In this document: positions 55,811 through 64,000 of the stretch, in pieces
Layout: each line of letters starts with the position of its first letter
Position numbering within the stretch: position 1 is the first letter of the stretch
Origin: Takakia lepidozioides
Taxonomy: Eukaryota > Streptophyta > Takakiopsida > Takakiales > Takakiaceae
NCBI GenBank assembly: GCA_030704615.1
Contig: CM060731.1
Location: 90,502,756-90,566,755 of the forward strand
Reading direction: 5' to 3'
Length of the DNA stretch: 64,000 bases
Notes under the pieces: generated by a model
Told to the model about the DNA's origin: nothing
What the model saw: the letters and a program-made list of their open reading frames with translations, nothing else
The model's database searches: none
Made by a program: the position numbers and the translations under genes

Positions 55811-57360
55811 AATTATGGCTCACGCCTGCACATTGAAGACGCTATTATCTTAAAATGAGAGGCGAATTATTTTGGGGATGTGTTGTAGACTATTTAATCA
55901 TCCATTGTGCCAGACCTGTCCAGAATTGAACACCGGACCATGTCATTACTGTTCATTGCATCCAACCACCACGCCACCTACTAATCTTTTAATGCTTAAA
56001 TCTATAATCTGTGCCTGGGGTGAGAGGGAAAGAGGGGGGATTTGATAGCGGACCATCACAGATGTGTCGGCCGGAAAAGAAGGTGGGGGGGGGGAGAGGG
56101 GGGGGGGAGAGGGGGGGGTTGGGGGCTTTTGGGGCGGGGTATCAGCCCCGATTTTTGCAACGCACGTCCTCGCATGGCCGTCGAAATTCGCTATTTAGCG
56201 ATGTATGGGGGTCGCTTTGGGACGGGGGGGACACCTCGCCCCCCTCTAACCGACGACCCGACGTCGCTTTTTGGCGATCCCCAGCGCCTCCATATAGCAA
56301 CGCGCAGCCGTCGTTGCTTGCCAAGTGACGGCGTGGCCTGGGCGACGGCTTGGCGTCGCTGCTTTCCATTTTTTAATTTATTTTTCTAAATGCCCCTGGG
56401 AAACACGTGGCACCAGCTGAGTTGCGACGCCCGAGCGTCGGCAGGCGGCAGGGCGGGGGTCCGGGCTGCGCCCCCGGGCGTCGCAACCTGCCATTTTTAA
56501 AAATGTAAAATTTAAAATTTAAAAATAAAAAAAACGTGGCGCCATGGGGCGTTCCGACGCCCGAGGGTCGCCAGCCGGCAGGGTGGGTGCCTAGATTGTG
56601 ACCCCATCCCATCGCAAGAAAAAAAAATCCGTCGCATGGGGGTTTGGGGTGGCGACGCCACACTGTTGCTGGAGGGCATGGTGGGGCTGGTGCTTGTGAC
56701 CCCCGGGCGGCGCGAAGGCATGAGGGCGTCGCAAGGTTGCCTTCGACGCCCAGGGTCGCCGGATATTTTGCATTGAATTGGGGCTGGAATTTTATTTTTT
56801 CCCTGGTTTTTTTGGGGGTGTTGGGAGACCTCAGAGCTTCCATTGCTCTGATCTAGCAGGCGCCTAGGTTTAGTTGACTGCATGAGTATGAGCAAGCATG
56901 AATTGAGGGTGAGGCCGGCACGGCACAAAATGAAACACAAGGTGAAAGATAGAAATCTATTTACAACAACAATGAGCTGAAATGTTTTGCTCACAAGGGT
57001 TCAGTAGGCTAACTCCGTGATCTACACTCTGACTAGGACTAGTCATCCTCGGAATCATCGGAGCTATCCGATGAGCCTGATGACTCCTCGGAGGATGGTC
57101 TATCGGTACTACCCACCGGCTGGCCATGCGCCGGAGTACCTGAAACATGTCCATGAACTCCCACAGAGCTCTCATCCAATCCCTGGTGATCATGACCCCC
57201 CCCCCCCCCCCCTCATCCATAGTGCCCTGTAATGCACTCCCCTCCGGGTTGGCCATGTTTTCATGAGGGATTGCCAACCATGCTCCTTGGTGTAGTTGTA
57301 CTCTATCGGAGATGGCTTCCTCTTAAACGCGCGTTGATACACATGCCACAAAATAAAATC
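55811..57360. other. Unassigned sequence including a CGACGCC-rich repeat cluster
   Basis: No gene is recognised. A G-rich stretch lies at 56,080-56,130. From about 56,400 to 56,770 a roughly 128-bp unit is repeated degenerately, each with CGACGCCC.AG.GTCG, a GGCAGGG word and an A/T-rich spacer. A C-run lies at 57,197-57,212. Confidence 0.45.
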
Positions 57361-57364
57361 AGTT

Positions 57365-57368
<4 letters not shown>

Positions 57369-57409
<41 letters not shown>
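57369..57409. repeat. (AG)n microsatellite
   Basis: About 20 consecutive AG dinucleotides, directly at the edge of the module shared with 26.09-26.47 kb. Confidence 0.95.
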
Positions 57410-57412
<3 letters not shown>

Positions 57413-58145
57413 CTCCGGCAGAGGCCGGCGTAACTAAGAGCCACTTCGCCTTGCGGCTATTGCACCTTTTCGGGGGTGGGCCCTATAAGTAATGCGGGTG
57501 TCCAGGGGACACCGGGAACCTGGGGGTAGAGGTACCAAGGGGTACGCTGGGGTATTGTGGGGGGCTATGGATTGGAGAGTGGGTTGGACTCTAGTTTCCG
57601 CTTGTTTGTAATGATAGTTGTGAGAGAGCGGAGGTTGTGAGGTGAATTTCCTTAACGCATTTGTGGATAAGGGATATCGGGATATGGAAGTTATCGTGTA
57701 GTGCCGCTATGCTAGCACTATGGATACCTCCTCGAGTGCTGGCATCTACCCACTTCCAGCCATGCTCCTTCGTTCTTGACTTCTCTCCTCTTACAAAGTA
57801 TTGCCCTGGATTCACCATCGTACATTTCTCCATCTCTACTTCCAATGACGCATAGGGCAATCCCAATGCCTCGCTCACAATATGCTCATTCAAGAATATT
57901 TTCTTCCCTAGCACTATACTCTCTCCTGAAGACAAGTTGTAATGCTCCATATACTCTATTTACAATTTCAGCGACGTTGGTGGCAGATCCTTCGACCATT
58001 TCAAGAATTTTAACACTCCTGCATTATACCAAACTTCTTCTTTTTCTCTATTGGGTAACAATAAGCTCACATCAATTCCTTCCAACTCTGCTGGTAGCAC
58101 AACTCCCATTTTAACCAATTTTTTTCTTCCTGTCATCGTGCTCAC
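57410..58145 (-). pseudogene. Unrecognised retroelement-like protein, longer copy
   Basis: Reading 58145 to 57591: KKLVKMGVVLPAELEGIDVS, then REKEEVWYNAGVLKFLKWSK, a TAA-type break near 57,958, then LNEHIVSEALGLPYASLEVE, a segment KWVDASTRGGIHSASIAALH, and IPISLIHKCVKEIHLTTSAL. The last part matches 26467-26228, and the following non-coding flank is also shared. The region looks gag-like (short basic and helical segments, repeated in the genome, next to a gypsy pol on the same strand), but no defining motif is present. Its position 3' of the pol on the same strand argues against it being the gag of that pol. Confidence 0.45.
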
Positions 58146-58414
58146 TACACTCTTCTTCGCTCTTTCTGTTGCTTAAGTTTCCAATATTTAATTTCGTCTA
58201 TGCCCAATTAGACTCTCTATCATTCACAGTTTAGTATGCTATCGCTCAGCTGAAGGAAGACAATGAAGTGGTAGTTATAACCGCCCCGCTCCTAACTTAC
58301 ACTATACCTAGTATAAATAAATCACTCCCTATCAAAAATAAATAAATACACCCAAATGATAAATAAATATACCCAATAATCAACCCCATTTCCTAACATT
58401 GGGCCGTCTCGGGG
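58146..58414. other. Spacer downstream of the gypsy pol
   Basis: AT-rich with AAATAAATA words. It may include the 3' untranslated part of the minus-strand gypsy element. No LTR is proved. Confidence 0.35.
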
Positions 58415-60679
58415 TTAATGATAATATAACTTAATACGATCTCCATTTATCCGGGTAGGTAGTGGAGCCCCATCCCAGGTAACCAATTGAACTGATCCAT
58501 TAGAAAATACTTCTATGACTCGATAAAGACCTAACCAACGCATTTTTAATTTCCCAAGAAATTTTGTAACGCATGCCTACGAATTTCATCCAATTGTTCT
58601 AAGCGTATTAAACGGGCTTGTGAAGACTCGTCACCAGAAAGACGTTCAGCTATCGCAATGCATAAGGTTGGGAGTTCCAATTCTATCGGTATGATAGCTT
58701 CCAATCCGTAGACCAATTGGAATGGGGTATATCCTGTAGTCGTTTTAAAAGTTGTTCGATATGCCCAAAGCGCACCAAAAAGTTTAGTGTCCCAATCAGT
58801 ACCAACACCCATGACTGTGCGAGTTAAAATGCCGCATAATAGCCCATTGGTTCGTTCTGTCTGTCCATTGGCTCGAGGACGATAAGGAGTAGTCTTTCGA
58901 TGTTTAATCACATATCGTTCTGTCAATTGAGCAATTGTAGCATTTAGGAAATGGGTACCACGATCGCTAATCAATTCCAATGGACAGCCAAATCTGGATA
59001 ATATATTTTCACACAAAAATTGGGCTACAACTTTAGCAGTATCAGTTCGAGTGGCTTGAGCCTCAGCCCATTTTGTGACATATTCAGTAGCCACCAATAT
59101 GTACCGTTTGTGTCCATTACGAGAAGCTGGAGCAATGGGGCCTACAAAATCCATACCCCATTTCTCAAAAGGAGCTTGTGCTAAAATAGGAACCAATGGC
59201 ATTGAACTGGAACGTATGGGTTTTCCAACTCGCTGACACGCATCACATCTGCGCACCCACTCAAAAGCATCCTTGAACATTGTGGGCCACCAATATCCTG
59301 CCAATAAAGCCTTCCTTCCAGTAGAATCTCCTGCAAAATGGCCTCCACACGCATCAGCATGGCAGCCTTCCAATACTGCTGGGACCTCTGCCGCCGTCAC
59401 ACAGCGCCGCAATACTTGATCTTTCCCCAACTTGTACAAAGTACCACCCAAGATTGTGTATGGCAACGCCTTCTCGACCAGTCGTCTCTGTTCTCTAAGA
59501 GATGACCCCTCTGGATACGCTTGAATCGATAAATAATTAAAAATATCAGCATATTCGCCGTTAATAACATCCACCACAAAAAGATCGGCATCTGGCAAAG
59601 CATCATCAATAGGCTCTACTCCAAGCTCTTGCGACAATCGACTTAAATGATCAGCATTAAGGTGTTGTCGACCCGGACGAACAACCACTGTATATGTAAA
59701 TTCTTGTAGCAATATAATCCATTGAGCAATCCTCCCACTCAATTGAGGTTTATTTACCAAATATTTTAAGGCATCATGATCAACATGGAAGACAATAAAT
59801 AATGTCGAAACTTTTGAACGGAATAAATCATTCCTAAAGCTTCTCTTCCGTGGTGGTATAATTAGTCTCAGCAGCAACCATCTGCCTGCTAGCAAAATAA
59901 ATGGGGTGGTCAAAAGACTTCTCATCCTTTTGACTCAAAATGCTTCCAATAGCATAGTTGGATGCATCAACATAAACTTGAAACTCTTTCTTCCAATCAG
60001 GCGGTACCAATATCGGAGCTTTGGTTAAACGAAATTTAAGATCATGAAAAGCTTGGGTACAATCATCCGTCCATACAGGCTCTTCATCTTTCCATAAAAG
60101 TTTTGTCAATGGGGAAGCTTTGACAACATACCTATAAATGAAACGACGGTAACGTCCTGTGTGACCCAAAAAAGCTCTAACTTGAGTAACAGCAGTAGGA
60201 ATGGGCAATTGCACAATAATCTCCACCTTTTCCGGATCCATGGAAATTCCATTGATTGACACAATATGGCCCAATAGTCTGCCCTTAGTAACCAAAAATT
60301 TGCATTTACCAGCATTAAGAGATATACCATACTCCTTACATTTCTCAAAACACAAATTTTGCAACATCTCTGCATGGGTACTTCGGCTATTATAAACACA
60401 AAAGTCATCCAAGAAAATTTCCATAAACACCCTCAAATAATCTTTGAAAAGCAGCGGTCATCACTCTTTGAAATGTAGCTAGTGCATTGCATAGCCCAAA
60501 AGGCATTACCTTATAGGCAAAAGTTCCCCAATCAGTAGTAAATGTGGTTTTGGGTCGATCTTCTTCTGCAATGGATATTTGGTTATATCCAGAGAACCCA
60601 TCTAAGAAGAATAGCACTCATGTCCAGCAACTGCATCCAAAATACTATCCCGCTCAGAACAATCAGTCATGACCTACAA
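58415..60679 (-). pseudogene. Ty3/gypsy pol: RT, RNase H, integrase
   Basis: Reading 60679 to 58415: RT start (DSILDAVAGHE at about 60,645-60,610), a small frameshift, FLDGFSGYNQISIAEEDRPK, PFGLCNALATFQRVMTAAFQ and the catalytic FLDDFCVYN near 60,400; RNase H with VYVDASNYAIGSILSQKDE, then after a frameshift near 59,800 VFHVDHDALKYLVNKPQLSG; integrase with an intact HHCC finger (HADACGGHF, then CDACQRVG) and DDE residues in GMDFVGPI, LISDRGTHF and NGQTERTN. A last frameshift near 58,550 leads into the tail RINGDRIKLYYH and its stop at 58415-58417. The integrase core is open for over 350 codons. The 5' part is removed by the LTR element at 60680. Frameshifts make it non-functional as a whole. 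Confidence 0.85.
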
Positions 60680-61404
60680 TGTCGCGCACCTCACTCCGGT
60701 AAGCTCCCCTTCAAGTCATAATTACTCGCTTTGATGTGCGCGCCTAACTCCCAACCTGGCCGCCGGGCCAACTCGGAGCTTTGGCTGCTCACCGGGACAT
60801 AACGGTCCCCCTTTTCTCCCCCAACAGACCCTCCACCAATTTGGGCCTAGAGGAAATTCCCTTTGGTAGATGGCAGTCCGGAATAGCTCCCCACTTCTTG
60901 GTCGCTTTTCGGCTCGCTCGCTTACTCACTAGTTTTTGGTCACCAACGGGCTTGCACCGTTCTCGGGGTTACTACTCCCTATATATACTTCTGTGACTGT
61001 CCGCAGGGGTTTCACAAACAACCATGTCATTTTATGGCGAACCACCACGAAGACCTCGATTCCCGGTGATGAGTCGCGGTGAGTCTTGGCCCACCCACCA
61101 CGGTCCCATTGGACCGTGATGAGTCCCAAGACTCCCCACGCCTCCCACCACAAGGTCTCCGCCCCATGGTGAGTCCTATGCCACCCCCACTAAGTCCCGC
61201 TAAGCTACCACCACCCCTTGTGGAGCCACCCCCACCGCAACTCGATGTGCGGGGCTCCACCTAGTGAGCACCTCCGCCTCCTTGAGTGCCTTGGGCACTC
61301 AAGGGTGCTTCAGCCCCCCGAACCTATCCCTGCCACTGCCCCCACCATAGGGGCAGCCCCTCTTGCGTTCCGACCCCCTGCCCTCAAGGCAAAGGGCCGC
61401 GACA
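60680..61404 (-). repeat. 3' LTR of a second chromovirus copy
   Basis: 725 bp, the reverse complement of the LTRs at 38.8 and 42.4 kb: on plus it starts TGTCGCGCACC and ends GGGCCGCGACA. It is more diverged than those two are from each other. It joins directly to the RT start of the gypsy pol at 60679, so it marks an insertion or a recombination breakpoint in that element. Confidence 0.9.
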
Positions 61405-61937
61405 CACACCCCTACCAACAGGGAGTCGATGTCCTCATCGACTTGTCCATTTTGTAGAAACGAACATCCAAGTTGTGGCGTCCCACATCAAGGAGTTTGT
61501 TTCCGCACCATGGCGTCCCATGGCAAAGAACCAAACCCCACACTTGACTCTACTCTCCACTAGCTAGGCCAAGCATGCATTTCCTCCCCCACGATCCAAG
61601 GTTGATGTCCCCATCAACGTTTCTTCCGCTTTTGAGGTCGCCCTTTGAAAGCTGCAACCGCCTCGGATGCGTTTCCCATTTCCGAGGCACGCACCCAAGA
61701 TGCCTCCACATGATGATAGCCCTTCCATTTCACGAGATACTCTGTTTCTCGATTCTTGAACCTCCTCGACTTAAGCACTGCCTCCGCCTCGTACTCAGGT
61801 TCATTTTCATGATCCAACAGCACAGGTGGCGGACGCAACACTTGATGCCGATTCAGACGTGCTTCATCTTTGAAGTACAACTTCAAAAGGGAGACATGGA
61901 ATATCGGATGCACCTTGCTATTTGCAAGCAGCTCCAA
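61405..61937 (-). pseudogene. 3' part of the second chromovirus copy, with chromodomain
   Basis: Reading 61937 to 61614: integrase tail (ANSKVHPIFHVSLLKLYFKD) and the same chromodomain as at 41.2 kb (EYLVKWKGYHHVEASWVRAS), with a basic end RKKR. A 210-bp 3' untranslated part follows, which lacks about 690 bp found in the other copy. The rest of the element (gag to integrase core) is missing; the break is at about 61,938-61,945, next to SWIM-MULE copy 4. Confidence 0.85.
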
Positions 61938-61939
61938 TT

Positions 61940-62925
61940 ATGTGTCTTCCAGCAGTGGAAGCCCAAGAGTTTCCAGATCGCCATCGTCTTCAAGCGGGGA
62001 TTCCGTGCGAGAATCCCCACCGCTCGCTTGCCCCAGATTCCGCCCCCTGTTATGCAGTATGGCCAAGCCATTGTGGAGACGACTGTGTCTGCGTCACAGT
62101 GGAGAATTGCTCGCACAAAGCCGTCGTTTTGAGGTAGGTGTTCCGCAATTCGAGTGGATACACGGCAACGTTGTTTAGAGATGATAAGGAAGAATCCAGA
62201 TGGGGCTGTCCCTGCTCCTACTTTTACAGGAAGATTTGTCCATGCAAAGTTTGCGGAGGCGACAACCACCCAGTTTTGGTTCTGCAGGCACGACATTATG
62301 ACTTGCGTGTATGGAAAGCCCAAGTACGGCATACAAACAATGCCAGAGGCTCCCCCGGTGTGGCCGGTGGAACCAGGCTGCGATCTGAGTCAGGTTGAGG
62401 CCGACGCCGTTACCGCCGCAAGATTTCGGATGGTGCAGCGCACTAACGTCCCCAGACAACCATTTCCGCTTCCACAGCCTCCACCACCGACCCCTATGAG
62501 AGCAAGAACAATGGGACACGACAGCTCTAAGCAACCTACACACCGTTGGGGGAAACCGAAGAGGCGGCGACCTCCCTCAAAAGTGAACAAGACAAGGATG
62601 GGGAATGCACTTCGGATGAACTGTACAATCCAGAGCTCGACAGAAGTGCCCCCACCAGGCTTCGGGTGTGTGTATCAGATGGCCACAGCAGGCTCAGCTG
62701 TTCGCAATGTACACCATCACCATTTCAGAATTACCGACCTGCAATTACACCGACTTCCAGATCATGGCGAACAAGGGGGCATCATACTGCCCTTGCAAGC
62801 ATCTGTACTACGTGTACCTAAAGAGACTCCGGTGTAATTCCACAACTCATCACTTCATACATGCACTAGGGTTGAGCCCCCAAGAGGTGCACACTCTTTT
62901 GAATAGGGATCCAGGGGACCAGTGA
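61940..62925 (+). pseudogene. SWIM-MULE protein, C-terminal part, copy 4
   Basis: The frame first reads SASQWRIARTKPSF and, after a stop, VDTRQRCLEMIRKNPDGAVP, closely matching copy 1 (SESQWRIAKT...MIRRNPHGAVP). Then come TQFWFCRHDIMTCVYGKPKY and VWPVEPGCDLSQVEADAVTA. After a frameshift near 62,690 the SWIM finger follows, ending at 62925: PTCNYTDFQIM and CPCKHLYYVYLKRL. The second cysteine of the CxC pair is replaced by tyrosine (CNY). The DDE region is absent. The left edge abuts the truncated chromovirus. Confidence 0.7.
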
Positions 62926-63780
62926 GCTTGGCTTGCGGTCCCAACACAATGGTACGCCCATCCTTTTCGGATAGTAGAACTGTACTGCTGCAAGTAGCTC
63001 TGACTCTAGCCACAGAAAGGTCCGACTTATGTCTTGCCTACCAGTAACCTGTTTTGCTCGAACTAAGATAATACTATGTCATTCCTTTGTGTTTCCACGT
63101 GCATGTATTTTTGTGTGTTGGAGGGTTCCTATTTTTCTGCTCTCCCAAACTTTGCTTTCCTCATTCGACCCCCGGCAAGGAAATGCGGCGCCGTATTTCC
63201 AAGTAACGTCGTAGGTACTGGTAGATGCGGCCTTCGCCAACACCAAACCGCCCAGAAATTTCGTACGTGCGAACCCTAAAGCGGCACCGCATTTCCCAGT
63301 TGAGTCGCAAACCTTTCCCGCCAAATACCCGAAGATGACATAATTGTGAAGTACTGCAGACTCTATTGGTGCAGACTCTATTGGTTCAATCGCGGCAAAA
63401 GGGTCAGCTTCATTCCAATGTTAAGGCATGTAAAACCGCGGAATACTCTATACAGGCCAGTATGCGACATCCTTTTGCCGTGGTATACTGGATTTCTCGT
63501 TGCACGGTCACTCATTTCCATGAGCGGATCTAAAAAACCATGAGCGGACTTGTTACTGACGACATATCTTCGCCGCATTACAGGATTTGGAACTTCCCAA
63601 AATGGCAAGGTCAAATTAAAAACTATTATTTTAATACTTGTTTAAATTGCCGCATTTCCAAATTTGGAGGAGTCCGCTCATGAAATCCGCGTGTCTTAGA
63701 CTTCGGCTCACCGCTCATGCGGCTCATGCGGCTCATGGCTCATGGCTCATGGTTTCTGCTCATGAAATAGTAAACCTCAT
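62926..63780. repeat. Right terminal region of SWIM-MULE copy 4
   Basis: Contains a GGCGCC-centred motif at 63179-63200 and a degenerate one at 63277-63297, then several CATGAGCGG and GCTCATG words between 63,520 and 63,770, ending with TGCTCATGAAATAGTAAACC. This is the mirror image of 7.59-8.06 kb. The true end of the element is therefore probably near 63,770-63,780. Confidence 0.5.
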
Positions 63781-64000
63781 ATGGGAATGAATGAAGAGAA
63801 TAAGGAAAAAGCTAAGCAAGATAGAGCTGAGAGAGTAGAAAGATATGCAGCAGAAAAGGAAGCTCGATTGAGAGTAAAATTCCCAGAGCTACAGAATCTT
63901 AATATTCTTCAAGGAGAAACATCAGGGCGAGCTGACACTAATAATCCTAAAGATCGGGAAATCAGATCTCCAGAAACTGAGAATACCACACCTGAAGGAG
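63781..64000 (+). CDS. Partial open frame, highly charged, runs off the window
   Basis: An ATG at 63781 opens a frame that stays open to the window end (73 codons so far). It begins MGMNEENKEKAKQDRAERVE and is rich in Glu, Lys and Arg, so it is probably a helical or coiled-coil segment. It starts directly beyond the inferred MULE end. It could be a host exon or a gag-like N-terminus. The family is not recognised. Confidence 0.35.
   Translation, partial: MGMNEENKEKAKQDRAERVERYAAEKEARLRVKFPELQNLNILQGETSGRADTNNPKDREIRSPETENTTPEG

Overview
The window is eukaryotic nuclear DNA from a streptophyte, that is a land plant or a close algal relative. The evidence is an NPH3-type BTB gene, F-box genes, Mutator-like (MULE) transposases, Ty3/gypsy elements and GT-AG introns. 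The NPH3 protein is divergent and none of the transposons looks like a familiar angiosperm type, so a non-flowering lineage is my guess. Only two host genes are clearly intact: an NPH3/BTB gene at 12.3-15.6 kb on the plus strand, and a three-exon DPF-motif plus TPR gene at 30.3-32.5 kb on the minus strand. Three tandem F-box mini-gene units at 2.0-3.0 kb are partly broken. Nearly everything else is transposon sequence, mostly decayed and nested.

Layout: 0-8 kb holds pieces of a MULE family with a SWIM zinc finger (main copy on minus at 5.4-7.5 kb) and the F-box cluster. 8.8-10.1 kb is a truncated gypsy pol on minus. 10.1-16.4 kb is the NPH3 gene and its flanks. 16.8-24 kb holds two MITEs, an arm fragment of a long-inverted-repeat family and two more SWIM-MULE fragments. 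24.4-26.9 kb holds two LINE 3' ends on minus, separated by a module seen again at 57.4 kb. 27-33.7 kb is mostly unassigned DNA around the DPF/TPR gene. 33.7-47.3 kb is the most unusual region. 47.6-51.1 kb is a third LINE 3' end on plus followed by an unrecognised decayed coding stretch. 52.5-54.8 kb is a gypsy gag-protease plus integrase remnant. 54.8-55.8 kb is another arm fragment. 57.4-61.9 kb is a minus-strand retroelement region, including a gypsy pol with an intact integrase core, broken by a second copy of the 38.8 kb chromovirus. 61.9-63.8 kb is the fourth SWIM-MULE copy.

The best candidate for an undescribed system is at 34,849-47,023. Two inverted arms of about 2.7-2.8 kb flank a gene for a divergent reverse transcriptase that is neither an LTR-element nor an ordinary LINE enzyme; its motifs look most like the Penelope/rvt side of RT diversity. 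The arms contain roughly 192-bp tandem repeats. The outer tips of this family, seen at 47.2 kb and 34.4 kb, are built as (GA)n, poly-A and then a G/C-tract palindrome. The RT gene is split by a 4.3-kb LTR retrotransposon with a perfect 5-bp target duplication. That LTR element is itself a deletion derivative: it kept gag, a damaged protease and a chromodomain but lost RT, RNase H and the integrase core.
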